This document shows positions 17,442 to 28,520 of a stretch of 64,000 nt of DNA, one piece after another; the stretch's first letter is position 1; every line of letters begins with the position of its first letter. The position numbers were made by a program, and so were the translations under genes. Below the pieces are notes generated by a model, which worked only from the letters and a program-made list of their open reading frames with translations, was not told where the DNA came from and made no database searches. Origin of the DNA: Atopsyche davidsoni (Eukaryota > Arthropoda > Insecta > Trichoptera > Hydrobiosidae); assembly GCA_022113835.1 (NCBI GenBank), contig JAILWY010000012.1:11904001-11968000 (forward strand), given 5' to 3'.

Positions 17442-18252
17442 TCACCGCCTATCACTTTGTTTGGAGACCTCGGTAGTCGTTTTGCAAGAATCATGTTCAA
17501 ATACAAACACGGAGCTAACGGCAGCTGCGTCACCGGCTACCCGGTCCATCAGGGCTTTAGTGCTTTCATCCTAAGGGAAGTGGGAAGAACATGTTTCTAA
17601 ATATTCATATTTTTTAAGTATCATCTTGCAATGTAATTACATAATTTCTGTCTATAAATCTATTGTTTCCATATTTCCTTTCTACTGTTCATTATCAGGC
17701 TCAATCCTTTTAGTCAAAAGCTTCGATAATGGAATAAATCTTTAATAGAAAATGTAATGCTGATCTTTAGTTGTTTTAAAAATTCATTTATGTAATGTAT
17801 ATAAATTTATTTATGATATTAAATACACTGAACAAAATATTGGTAAGATATTATATTTTCGCTAATATCCATTTCCGTGTCCCGTTACGATATTCTCCTA
17901 TTTATTTTTATTACCACAGAGTGCGCATTGCATAGTAAAATAATATCATATTTACAAACATTTACTGAAGAATCCAAGATATTCTTCCATTTTTCTGGCT
18001 ATGATTATTGGCGCATAACATGACAAATACAAATTTTCCTTTGAACTTGGCCCAACGAATGAGCTGACTAGAACCCATTAATTCAGGCTTGTAGCCAAAG
18101 ACTACTTAATTTCAATTCAGTGCTCCAAAGAAGTGCACTTCAGCAATCATTTGTATCTAAAGCATTGCAAATGTAAACTAAGTGGATGGCCCACCAGCTC
18201 ACTGTCGCCGATTCCAGCTCATCGGTGACCGTGGCCACTTCTGGTACGGAGG
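17442..18252 (-). CDS. Candidate last two exons of an unidentified convergent gene
   Basis: Exon A is 18252-18203 (50 bp), between an acceptor AACAATCCAG and a donor GTGAGC. It reads SVPEVATVTDELESAT in phase 1-in, 0-out. Exon B is 17570-17442, after a good acceptor (ACTTCCCTTAG). It continues in phase 0 as DESTKALMDRVAGDAAAV and more, 42 residues in all, to a TGA. The frame is rich in codons starting with G or A, as real coding DNA is. I recognise no domain, and the product would be a C-terminal tail only. Upstream exons, if any, lie in or beyond the gene-poor region. The alternative is conserved non-coding DNA that happens to be open. Confidence 0.35.
17571..18202 (-). other. Spacer between the two candidate minus-strand exons
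   Basis: If the convergent gene is real this 632-bp stretch is its last intron. It is AT-rich and shows no other signal on either strand. Confidence 0.35.
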
Positions 18253-18835
18253 CTGGATTGTTATGGTAAACCTTTGTAAGGTGTCTAGGCTGGACTGACT
18301 CATGGAACTCACTCGTCGTCTATCAGGACACTTCAGATTCCGATGGTTTTTATTTAATACTTGTTTTTTTGTTTAATATTAAAGTTCAAATAATCCAAAC
18401 GTCAAGTATATACCACTTTACTTTCAGTAATAATAAGCTATGCATATTAAAGTATATTTTTTTCAAACGATCTAATTAGAATAAAAAATACCATAGAAAG
18501 AAGATACCACATGAATAATATATTTAATCAAAAAAAGATTATTTGTCGAATTTATGATAAAAAAATCATAGAAATGTTTTTATTCTGAATTTGATTAAAA
18601 TTTAAAAGCTTCCTTTAAAAATTCCTGAAAGCTGAAACTTATCGAGCAAATTAATTAAATAATGTATTCATCTGAGCCTTCAGGTCGCCGATTTTTTTTG
18701 GGAAAAGTTTGTCAGGCAGATCGCGGAGATTAATTATTTTCATAAAAGACGTTTGGGGCTTCAATTTATTTGCCGACGTGAAATTAAGCGAGTCCCTCAT
18801 TACCGAAGGAAACCTAAGAAAAACTTATATTTAAT
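18253..18835. other. AT-rich spacer
   Basis: No gene or named repeat seen. On the minus strand a pyrimidine-rich acceptor-like site near 18814 precedes about 50 open codons, but there is no convincing donor, so I do not call an exon. Confidence 0.4.
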
Positions 18836-18985
18836 ATATTATCTGCGCCATTTTGTCAGCGTCCTGCGCAGCGCCGCCATTACGAAAGTTCGCATTCGAC
18901 GTCGGCGGCGGTCGCTCCTAATGATTGTCGCATTTTTCTATCATATCTTTCATCTTTTCGCGTCGACTTTCATAGCTGAGTAAAT
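18836..18985. promoter_or_regulatory. GC-rich island with GCCAT motifs
   Basis: A GC-rich patch in AT-rich surroundings, with GCGCCAT (18845-18851) and GCCGCCAT (18873-18880), which match the GCCAT core bound by Pho/YY1, followed by a GTCGGCGGCGG run. Coding sense is absent on both strands. A regulatory role is inferred from composition only. Confidence 0.3.
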
Positions 18986-19269
18986 TGGTCCACTTTCTCA
19001 AGCCCCCCGCTAACAATGGTACACTCGTAAATAATTTATCTCGGATGAATGGAAAACTTCCCGCAGGAGTCCAGACAACGCGCTGGCAGATCACTCATTA
19101 GGAGAGGAGAGATTTACAACTTAAAATATTAATTTGTTACATAAAAAATCGAGCGTTCATTTTATCTTAATTTTACTTAATTATAAACCTCTTTTCGATA
19201 ATCATTTTATGCGATAAATGAATGAATTGATAAGTATAGATCTTCTTCTAGTGCCTCTCCTCACGCATT

Positions 19270-19510
19270 TACGTTATTTTCTCCTTCCAGTGGGCCTTTT
19301 TCATTTGATGTTTCCTTGGACAATATATTGTTTGAAAAAATATGACTTTTTTTAGACTCTCATCTGTGACGCGGTCAACCTATGGTATTTTAGGGATTCT
19401 ATAAAGCCACATTCTGCCGCCTCGATTTTTCGCATTGTAGCTGTCTCAAGTGTCTAGGCTTCGACTCCATAAAGAAGAACTGAGACCATATAATGTTTGG
19501 TGAATCACCG
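19270..19510 (-). mobile_element. Relic of a non-LTR retrotransposon reverse transcriptase
   Basis: Read on the minus strand, the segment gives MVSVLLYGVEA-stop-TLE, then after a frameshift MWLYRIPKIP-stop-VDRVTDESLKKV. This matches the conserved end of LINE reverse transcriptases common in insect genomes (SVLLYG.E.WTL, then RIPW.DRVTNE). Both in-frame stops are TAG at sites where the family has Trp (TGG). Stops plus a frameshift make it dead. Its 5' and 3' limits cannot be fixed. The clade is not certain. Confidence 0.6.
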
Positions 19511-19549
19511 GCGAGTTTTCAATGCTAAGTAATATGAATAAGACCAGTG

Positions 19550-19760
19550 ACAACAAGCCTGACCATCGTGGTGACTAGCAATAGTGGCGTGGTGAGGGTT
19601 GAAGGGCGAGGGGCGAGGGAATGCGGACGCGGGGTATCATTAGCCTCATTACGGGCGTCCTATTAGATTCTCGCTTTGCCCCCGAAGAGGCTGGAGTGCC
19701 GCCATCCGTCTTGCCGAAGGCGTCTTGCGCCAAGTGCCACACAAACAATGCCCGTTCTTG
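19550..19760. promoter_or_regulatory. GC-rich island with ATTAG cores and GCCGCCAT
   Basis: About 210 bp with alternating GC-rich blocks and homeodomain-type ATTAG cores (in TCATTAGCC and CTATTAGATT), plus GCCGCCAT at 19698-19705. It begins with a G-rich run GGGCGAGGGGCGAGGG. Open frames here are a by-product of base composition. Candidate enhancer. Confidence 0.35.
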
Positions 19761-20559
19761 AATTTTATTCGTGAATTTTGAAAACGGATCGACTCAATTG
19801 GCAAAGGAGTCTGTTCTTTAAAATGTTTTTATTTATGCTTAAACAAAAAAAAAAAAATAGTGCGTAGTAATTTCGAAATCAACGCATACCCCATGGCGGT
19901 GCGAATGAATCGGTCGTCACCCAAGAGGGGTTTTCAAATTCTGATACTTTTCATCTTGCCATTATAAGGTTGTAATTTGTTAAACAAATTAGTAGATGGG
20001 GTGTGTAGACCGAACTCCGGTTAATTGAGTTTGTCACTGTCGCTTGAGGTTAATTAGTTTATAAAAAAAAATAATTTGAGAGTTGATATATTATTAAAAT
20101 AGGAAATTATATTATATAATCGGCTTAGTATGAATATGAAGAAAATAAAACATTTGAATACTAATCTGCCAGAAAAATGAGTAACAATTGATTATCTCGG
20201 TCAGACATTATAGTTATCGAGGAAGATACATTCTGGAAAGGTGCTTTTATTAAAAACAAAAAATCGCTATATCGATTAAAATGAAAATTTCACGGATAGC
20301 TCTGAATTTTTTTTGTTATTGATATAGAAATAAATTCTAGAGCCGTCACTAATTGCGAAATTTACCGCAACTAATGTTAAATTACATAACTATATTATAT
20401 GTGCAATATAAATTAGTAATAAGTTTAACGTATTAACCCTTTTATGGCTGTAAAGGTTTATCAAGAATATTAGAGTGATACGCAGATGGTCTGCGTTGTT
20501 ACCAGTATGGACATCGGATATTATGTAAAAGTATCTGATAAAATATTCAAACGTTAGTC
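19761..20559. other. AT-rich spacer
   Basis: No gene seen. It contains a 7-bp perfect stem ACGCAGA/TCTGCGT around 20480-20496 with a 3-nt loop, and homopolymer A tracts near 19845. Confidence 0.4.
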
Positions 20560-20995
20560 GACCCGAGGTAAAAGTGATGGCATTAGTCCCCCTCTGAGCG
20601 CTCCGTTTTATTTTACCAATAATAATATTTTAATCCCTTCAGAGCTTCCTGTCTGATACAACAATTTTGTTGTAATTGATTTTAAAAGTTGGTCCGTCCG
20701 GGGGGTTTGCCGGAATGAGATAAAGATACTGAAGACTGAAACTTCAGCGTAGGATTACGGAGGCTGTGTTACTTTAATGAGGAACATTCCCAATTTACTA
20801 CTCGGGCTAGTCCCGGAGGACAGACGCTGAAAAACGTTTGCCTTTAAGACTTCTAAAGCCTATTTAAAATGGACGCAAAAGACCCGCTGAAATTATCTTA
20901 ATTATGATCATATTTTGGCGCTCCTACCCCGGGGAGCATTTGCATGAATATTGTACTGAAAGCGGCCGATTTCACCCGCGCCAGTCTGGGCTTTT
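20560..20995. promoter_or_regulatory. GC-rich island with a perfect POU octamer
   Basis: Three adjacent GC-rich patches. The last has ATTTGCAT at 20938-20945, a perfect POU-domain octamer, embedded in CCGGGGAGCATTTGCATGAA. No coding frame with splice sites is evident. Candidate regulatory element. Confidence 0.35.
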
Positions 20996-21794
20996 GTAAA
21001 ATTACAAACAGTAGTTTCGGTTACTATCTTTTTATTTAGACTAAACTTTGGATTTTTCATGAAAGTAAATAAAATAAAACCAAATCTTTTAGTTTCTCAC
21101 ACTGGACTAGCTTGAAGTCGTTACATTTTACATTGTACATTGTTCGATGTGAATTGTATACTTTATGTAATATTTAAAAATAAATAGTTTATGAAAATCT
21201 ACAATCAAAATGATATTGCTTTTATTTAAAAAAAATCACACTATTTTTACTATACTTATCGATCACAAATACTTAATAAAATATAAACAAATTTGATGGT
21301 TTAGTAAAAAAAATAAAACTGTCACATGTGAAATCTGATTTTTGCTATCTGCCCAACAACTTATACAACCCTAATTATTACATTTGATTCGGATCGATTT
21401 GACTCCAAATCTAGAATGTTACAATGTTTTTATGAATCTTGGTTTTTTATAAGATACACTTAGTAAGTGAAACTATACATAAAAATAAATAATGTATAAT
21501 ATTTCATGTTTTTCGTTCGCCTATCATAGATTAATAACTAAGCATGGCATTTAGGTTTATTGTATTAAAGACGAGTGTTTTAATATTGCGATTGACAATT
21601 CAACAATGCACAAAAAAAACAAAATCAACAAAAAGTACGAGTAGGATACAAATAATATATTAAATGTGCAATAAAGAAACGAAAATAAAACTTATGCGAA
21701 GCTATTACGTTTAACTATCAAATAAAAAATATGCATCAAGTATCGAAAACGACTTTTCAATTCCAAGTTACTTCATGGCATAAAAATCAATCCA
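20996..21794. other. AT-rich spacer
   Basis: About 800 bp with no gene, RNA gene or repeat array visible. Confidence 0.4.
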
Positions 21795-22060
21795 TCCGGG
21801 GATAAAATATCTGCCCAAATAAGATGGAAGATTCACCCCTTCTGGTTGATCATCTCACCCCTAAAGCCTGCGACATTCCTCTATTTAAAGTTATCAAATA
21901 TCCCAGTCGAATATTCCGTAATCTCACACCCCTCTAGGCAGCCTCGCAGCCACAATAATATACTATCCGATCATCCCCTGCCCTGCCAGCAAATAGGGTC
22001 GCTCTGAAATTAGCCCTAATCTTTATATTGGATTTTTCAGCTCGCTGAGCGAAGTCTGAA
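21795..22060. promoter_or_regulatory. Island with repeated CACCCC boxes
   Basis: TCACCCCT occurs twice (near 21835 and 21856) and TCACACCCCT once (near 21927) within 100 bp, a spacing seen for KLF/Sp-type CACCC boxes. Followed by a C-rich run CATCCCCTGCCCTGCCAG. Regulatory role inferred. Confidence 0.3.
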
Positions 22061-22744
22061 GATTTTTACGATCTGTTGTAATCTGTCTAGATTATTAATT
22101 ACTATATTACTACGTGGCAGTTAAATTGATAGTTTAATTTATGGCAAAATATAAAAGAACACGATGTTACAATTCTCGTTTATGTATTTCATTTGAGAAT
22201 TATGAAAAGTTACTTAATCTTTTAGTATTTTATAGAAAAATACGTATCAATACGCAGTTATATATAAAAACAAAGTAAAGTCTATTGAAATTTTTTATAC
22301 TGTCAGCTGAAATTTTATAAAGTAAAGCTATTGATATATAGTTAACATATATTTACTTAAAATCTGAGAATGAAGTGAAACCCATATTTACATTTGATAT
22401 AAAAAAGCCAAGAATATTATTACTAATACATTATTTAACACACTCTCAAATTTGCTAAAAATATTTTAGAATTTCTAAGAGTTCGGACCGCGGATACGCG
22501 ATTTATTTAAATGATATGATCAAATATATATATAGTTTATTTATTTAATGAGGCGTTGAATAAAAATGTAAAATATCCATATATACTTGAATACCTATGG
22601 GTACTTAACTTTATCGTTAGATTTAATAATTTATACATAAAATATCGTTTTATACGAATTAATAAACTTCTGAATCAATTCTTCTTCAAGCAATATCATA
22701 AATATTGAGGTAGTTTCATACAAGGTAAAGCTTTAATATTTGTT
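22061..22744. other. AT-rich spacer
   Basis: No gene or structured repeat seen. Confidence 0.4.
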
Positions 22745-23035
22745 TGTGGAGCCCGTTTCATATTCGTGCCGTGCCCTTGTTACCGTTCCCTCACTAACTG
22801 AACGCCAGCAGCACGCTAATTAAGTAGTTTACAAGCCTTACGCTCCTAAAATAAGCTCCACGATTTGCTGGGAAAGGCCGCCCGTCTCGAAAAGTGCAAT
22901 GGAGTTGCTTGGAGTAATTAATTCTGAGCTATTGGCGAGGATACAGAGCCTCGGAAGCACTGGAGCTGATAGCACGAACTGCGGGGCATTAAAGGTTCAG
23001 GTGTGCAGGGTTCTACCCTCTCTGATTTCCAATCC
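22745..23035. promoter_or_regulatory. GC-rich island with TAATTA sites
   Basis: A 290-bp mixed-composition block with homeodomain-type TAATTA cores in GCTAATTAAG and GTAATTAATTC, spaced about 100 bp apart, among GC-rich stretches. No supported exon. Candidate enhancer. Confidence 0.35.
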
Positions 23036-23190
23036 ACTTGTAAGAATTATAGATTAATATATATCCGAAAATAAACCACAGACGTTTTCTTCTTGTTATT
23101 TTACGTTTATTCAACTATGTGACATTGTTTGTTTTCAAAGTTTGCCTAGTATGTATAAATGAAATTATGATATTTTTATTTACATATAAG

Positions 23191-23204
23191 CTATGACGTC
23201 ATAG
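23191..23204. promoter_or_regulatory. Perfect 14-bp palindrome containing a CRE octamer
   Basis: CTATGACGTCATAG reads the same on both strands and contains TGACGTCA (23194-23201), the full CREB/ATF site. It stands alone in AT-rich DNA. Confidence 0.5.
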
Positions 23205-23984
23205 TGAATATACGCGGAAATGCAAAACATGGCCTTTTAACGCCGATATTCTTATTTTGTCAACAAAACACCTGGTTTAAGGCAATAAAAATAAAGTACC
23301 TTGTGACCTTGTTTTAAGAATCTTGATAAATAAAGGACGCAGGTTTATAAATGACCCCCAGCTTTTCTCAACAATATTTTCAGCTAGGAGACATTGTTTT
23401 GCAATATATGAAGGCATAAAAAATTGAAAATCGCTGAATCACGAAAGTCTTTCTTGGACAAACGAGCGTCAACAATATATGGTTTGCATGATAAATCAAT
23501 GATATTTCTTGTTTAAAATAAAATGCTCACTGACAACTTAGGCTGTCACGTCGTGAATAAAACATTATTTTTTTCTGAATTATATGCACGTATGTAAGAG
23601 AATTCTATTTTTAACATAAGCCGAAATGATACTGGTATTAGTTTTTTTATTTTATATATATATCGCTTTTTTAGTACCTATTTGTTTGAAAGGACATTCA
23701 GTACAACTTTAATATTATACGTAGACAACACAGACAGCGGCGCAGTTCGATCAACAATTTTCAGCTCTTTTTAGTGCAACATAGAAAATACTTTGCCGCG
23801 TCCAGGGCAGTTGACGTGAATGGTCGCCGTGAGTTGTGAATAATTCTTTACAAATTGTATTGACAACCATTGTAATCGAAACACTCTGCACTTTTATGTT
23901 TTATTCCAGCTTTCCAAATAAAATAGAACAACTTTATTTAATAAAGCTGCTGGGTATTTTGCTTACTTTGTTTGTAGCTTTTCA

Positions 23985-24003
23985 ACACACACACACACAC
24001 ACA
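23985..24003. repeat. (AC)n microsatellite
   Basis: An uninterrupted AC dinucleotide run of 19 bp. Confidence 0.95.
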
Positions 24004-24099
24004 TGCACATATTAAAAGAGACAATTCTTAAGTGAAGGTATAATTTAAGATAACCTGAACTGTAGCAGTTACTTTATCAGATTCGAGAAAAAAAGCTCC

Positions 24100-24725
24100 G
24101 CAGGATACATAAATCAAGCCAATTTCGTGAATGTCCCGCCGTTACGTCAACAGGGCAGACCGGAGACGTTTCACATTAAACAGAACCGTTTTAATTTTTC
24201 CCAAGAAACTGAAACTGCTTAACAATGCGAAGATAGGATCGACAAATTACCCGATTGATCGCATCGCTAACAGAGGTGTACAGCTCCTCCGCGCTCGTGA
24301 GAACGGCCGCCGTAAATAAATTATCCGCCCAAATGACCGGCATTGTTTCGTACAAACACACAAATTACATCGTATAATAAATTATATTCCTTCACATAAA
24401 ATGTAAATGTGGCGAACGACGAAGGGCCGATACATAAACCGGAGGGCCACAAAAACCCAATCAATAAAACCTTTTTTTATTGAGCCGTTTTCAGTTCGCC
24501 AATTTTACAGTTATCAGGCCAGAGTTCTCCCGAGTCGGGCTTCTTGCGGATTGTCGGCGCCGTTAATGGCCCGCGGACACGGCATAGCGCAATCAATGCC
24601 AGCCAAATTGACTGAAGAAAAATGGACAGACTATCTCTGTATGAATAATTAATTACAATTTTTGTAACTGCGGTGGACGTCTTTACCGCCGCCGGGCTGT
24701 TTGCCGGATTGCACACATTCCGTGT
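24100..24725. promoter_or_regulatory. Long island of two GC-rich blocks
   Basis: Two blocks, about 24115-24335 and 24400-24720. They include CGCCGTAAATAAATTATCCG and GCGCCGTTAATGGCCCGCGG, where homeodomain-like AT cores sit between GC-rich shoulders. Open frames exist (24131-24319 +, 24407-24652 +, 24716-24477 -), but none has splice context or a recognisable domain. I read this as a non-coding conserved-type element. Confidence 0.35.
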
Positions 24726-26334
24726 TTGCTCGGAACGAACGAATGCTTGTGTAGTATTTCATATAACGCATAGTTTCTCCTACTGACTAGTCAAGCGTGA
24801 GATTCCATTCAATACACGTCAATACCTAGTATTTTACAGTACACGGCGTGTCTGTAAGCGATGCCAAATAGGTCATTTACAAATAAATATATACATCATT
24901 TTATTTATAATAAATATATGTTTAAGTAAAAACGGCAAATTAGTCGTCATGCTGCTCTTGAAATAATTCACCCACAGATAAAGAGTCACGTTATTTAGTT
25001 TAATTTTACTCAATAGAACATCATTTTTTTCTAAATTAAGAAACAAAATAAACACATTAAAAAAAAATAAATTTGCGTATAACTTCTGAATTTATTTAAT
25101 GTATAAAAATAGCCAAAGTCTTTGCGTAAAAAATGAGAGAGGAAGCTCGAAATTTAGAGACTCGAGAGCAGGAAGGCGACGGCGCTTCTTTTGCCGAGTG
25201 TCTGAGCTCGCTGAAAAAATATGAATTTGGATTTATAAAAATTCTAGCAAGACGAAGTTTACTTATCCTTTGATCATTATCTACAATGAACTGTGAATAC
25301 TTTGAGATGTATTCAATAAAATATAAGAGACATAAAGTAGAAAGTGTTTGTGCAATAGAAACTGTGGCGGAAAAGTTTCCAAGCGAGCGTCTTCCCCTGA
25401 GAGCACTTTGTGTGAAGCTTCAGCCTGAAGGAAATAATCTGAATATTTTGAGGTTACAATACATTTTATCTGCGGGTACCAAAATATATCAATAGATGAT
25501 GTCACCGCTAAGTGTGATAACCGAAACTTGCGTTTGTGTACAAAGAATACAAACACGAGGTAATAAAATAGATTTTTTCGTAGATTAAGGTAGCATGGCC
25601 ATTATCGGAGTAAACATAAATTTTCCTCTGTTGTTAGGCTTTTCGGTCTTAATGTGTACTTAGAATATTTTACTCTTTATATACGTAGATGATAACATAA
25701 ACAAGAATAGTACTGGAAGAATATATTTACGTATAAATATTAAATTAAACACATCCAATAAAACACTACAAACTGAACGTCAAGAATGTGTTGAATATTT
25801 TTGACAGAAATTATTAGGCTGGAGTCTTTATAATAATTATAAACAAATTGATATGAGCGTTTCGACTAATTGAAGAACTCAGGTTCAGGTAATCTAGATG
25901 ATGCAGGTTTCTCGAATACGTACACAACATTGAATGACCTGTGAATTATCAAATAATAATAATAATTTATTAAGCAATATGCTGAATGAAAATTAGTTTT
26001 TTTGTGGGTGAGTTGACACAAAGCGTTGATCCACTCCTCTATCATACAGATTACAGAAAAACGCGGCACTAGATCCTGGCGGATAATAAAAAGAGAAGCT
26101 TAGCTTTAATCAGATTTGATATGGTATGCTAGTTATATAATATACTATACATTAAAGCGTTCAATGTGAGTGATATTCGAAGCGCAGTAAATAGGATATG
26201 CAGTCAATTAAAATAGTTAATAAAACAGCGATAATTTAGTTTTTGAGTGAAAGTAATGAATATTGTAGAAGGTAGTAGAATTAATTGAGTCTAAATGAAA
26301 TCGCTTGAACCTGGTGAAGGATAAATGTAGTAGG
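24726..26334. other. AT-rich spacer
   Basis: About 1.6 kb. A moderately GC-richer patch near 25130-25215 and 25370-25430 is too weak to call. No gene seen. Confidence 0.4.
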
Positions 26335-26665
26335 AGAGAAAAAAGCGCTCGGCAGAGGGTCTCCCGCGGCACGTTTATTCTACAAATGGGCCCGGCTTTA
26401 TGCCAGGGCCGCAGCTGTCGCTTTAAATCCTACTTTTTTAGGACTCGATAGACCAAAAAGAAAAATATTTAGGCGCTCCGGGCTTAAGTGGCCAAGAAAT
26501 ACAACGAAAACTGAGGCTTCAAGGGGCAAAGCTTTTGTTTCTCCAAAAATCTTTCGGTTTAATATAAAAATAATATTTCGTATTTTTGCAGGCAGTCATT
26601 TGTGCCGGCGCGGAATAGTTGCTCCGGAACATCTCGGCTGCTCAAACGCTGCCTTATTTTTACCC
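26335..26665. promoter_or_regulatory. GC-rich island with E-box
   Basis: A 330-bp block with CAGCTG (26412-26417) next to GGGCCCGGCTTTATGCC and GGCGCTCCGGGC. TTTATTC and TTTATGC resemble Abd-B/Cdx-type half sites. No supported coding frame. Confidence 0.3.
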
Positions 26666-26942
26666 ATCCTGAGTTTTGAGGATGTTCTTAACAATAATAT
26701 GCGGTACACTATGGTAATTTGCAATACATGGAAAATTAATATTTAACAAAAAAGTGTTTAAAATATAAATATTTTTCATCTAGAATTAAAATTCAGGAAG
26801 AGCTTTGATGCGCTTACAAAAAGAAAATTGGTTACATTGTTTTTCAAGCGAATGTTTGTAACTTATATGATATTGAAGCGCTAGTAACAATTACGATAAT
26901 TGCGTTTATGGATATAAAAAATACAGGTACATAAAATTTTAA

Positions 26943-27284
26943 TTATATTATTGATTTTATTAGGTTTATACGAGTGCTAGAAAGTGCGACACCAAGATGT
27001 CTCTCTTCGATCTCTTTACGCTCCCGTTCATTATTGATCTTAAGTCCCCGACCGAGGTAGATACGGTTCCGAGAATTTCTGAACACAAATTCTTGACTAG
27101 CTTTTAATCCTCTTACACGGTGCTGATGACCAAACTGGCGCAGACTAACGATTTGAATTGATTTGACCACGCCAGCATTCTGGTACAAATAGTATTCTCT
27201 AGATTGTGGCATTTCCAATAAACGTTGTCGTTTTTCACAGTGGTAAAGTACTTCTCTATCGAAAACTAAAATTCTCTGCAGCAT
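26943..27284 (-). CDS. Intact unidentified 113-codon ORF, possible nested gene or retrocopy
   Basis: ATG at 27284-27282, TAA at 26945-26943, no introns. The protein is polar and basic, with segments such as LLEMPQSREYYLYQNAGVV, SLRQFGHQHRVRGLKA and NNERERKEIEERHLGVA. Its mixed codon use and charged composition look coding, unlike the Leu/Ile/Phe/Tyr-rich frames that AT-rich spacer yields. The frame stays open about 22 codons above the ATG, up to an in-frame TAA. An AG at a codon boundary (CGTAAAG, then GTT ATT) could instead be a splice acceptor, so this may be a last exon. No signal peptide or membrane segment is apparent. No family recognised. Confidence 0.5.
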   Translation of the reverse strand: MLQRILVFDREVLYHCEKRQRLLEMPQSREYYLYQNAGVVKSIQIVSLRQFGHQHRVRGLKASQEFVFRNSRNRIYLGRGLKINNERERKEIEERHLGVALSSTRINLIKSII

Positions 27285-27915
27285 TTCCCGAAGTGTTACA
27301 AAATTGAAGTAGTAATTATGATAAATAACCTTTACGATCTCATGTAAGCGTAATAAGCAAATAAATTACACACGATAATGTGTTTATACATTTTATTGTC
27401 TATTTGAACAATAAATGCATAAATTAAGTATTTTATTGAAACGGATAACTCAGCAAGAAACCCACACGGTCATAAAATCGCCAAAGAAATCCCTTTAACG
27501 GCACTCAGGCCACACAATGTGGCGAAATTATATTGCAATAGGAATTTTTATGGTTGTCGAAAAATTTAACATCTTGCGGTGTTTATAGCGCGAGATAAAA
27601 AGTTTACAATGCCTCTAACAATGAAAAATTGCAATAAAAGCTGTAAAAGTATTGGACTTGCACTCACCGCCAGATACAAAAGGACATTATTTACTACGCC
27701 AGGAGCTCAGCTTCATACATGCGCGACAGATAATGCTATAAAACTTTTACATTAATGTAGACATTAAAAAAATAATTATGCGATATCTCTCAGGAATGAG
27801 AATTGTCGTCTATGACAGATAATACTTTAAACTTAATAGAAATAAATATTAATTGAAATACGAAATGTCAAAGTGTAATTTTCGTAGAATATAAATCAGG
27901 TCATTCGGTTAAAAT
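27285..27915. other. AT-rich spacer
   Basis: No further gene seen. The first 80 bp extend the open frame of the neighbouring minus-strand ORF. Confidence 0.4.
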
Positions 27916-28060
27916 CTAAAATATTTTGACTGAATACTTGAGATACTTTCCAGCGGAGCATATGATGTCATCATAGACGCTGTCCGCCTCCCCCTGAGGA
28001 TTGCACCCCTCTCCTCCCCGGATCGATGAGATGACCCTTTCAGGAAACGGTTTGTGCCAC
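27916..28060 (-). other. Candidate minus-strand exon with a strong acceptor
   Basis: On the minus strand TTTCTTTAATCTATTTGTAG is a very good acceptor ending just before 28060. Two frames are open after it. One reads WHKPFPERVISSIRGGEG, later EADSVYDDIICSAG, to a TAG at 27918-27916. The other reads GTNRFLKGSSHRSGEERG and, with the weak donor GTATCT (exon end 27947), would leave phase 1 and could join the exon at 18252. Neither shows a known domain. The patch is GC-rich, so open frames are cheap, and it may be only a regulatory island. Confidence 0.25.
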
Positions 28061-28289
28061 CTACAAATAGATTAAAGAAAATATATATTTCTCCGACTGG
28101 CCGGGGGTCGACGCCTCGAGATAGATACACTGTTTAGGGTTGCTTGACAGCGTGGCGTGGAGGTATAATCTATCATTAAACTTTAACAATTTTTAGTCAG
28201 ACACTGTGCTATCGTATAACGAAGATTTGTACTGTTTTTTTTTGGTCAATCTCTGTCAATATAATTTTGGCCGGAGGTTTAATCAACTA

Positions 28290-28520
28290 GACGATTTTAA
28301 TCAATTGCCGTAGCTCTTTGAAGATGTAGCATTTCATTTCCCTCAGGTGGCAGTCCGGTAGAAGTATTAATTTTCTCCTCACGAGGTATTTCCAGGCTCT
28401 CGAAATTCTTAAATACAGAAAAGTAAATCGCGAGAATTAATAACAGGCAAATAGAACGGCCTCGTCTTATTTACTCTCGCTCGCGGGAGCAGATCTTCTG
28501 TGTTTGTCGAGTAAACACCA
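28290..28520. promoter_or_regulatory. Moderately GC-rich island
   Basis: A mixed block including CCCTCAGGTGGCAGTCC (with an E-box CAGGTG) and CTCTCGCTCGCGGGAGC. No coding sense. Weak candidate regulatory element. Confidence 0.25.

Noticed and set aside
18640..18813. Minus-strand frame of about 50 codons after an acceptor-like TTTTTCTTAG
   Set aside because: No convincing donor or partner exon in phase; AT-rich amino-acid composition.
24131..24652. Plus-strand frames of 62 and 81 codons in a GC-rich island
   Set aside because: No splice sites, no recognisable domain, and open frames are expected in GC-rich blocks.
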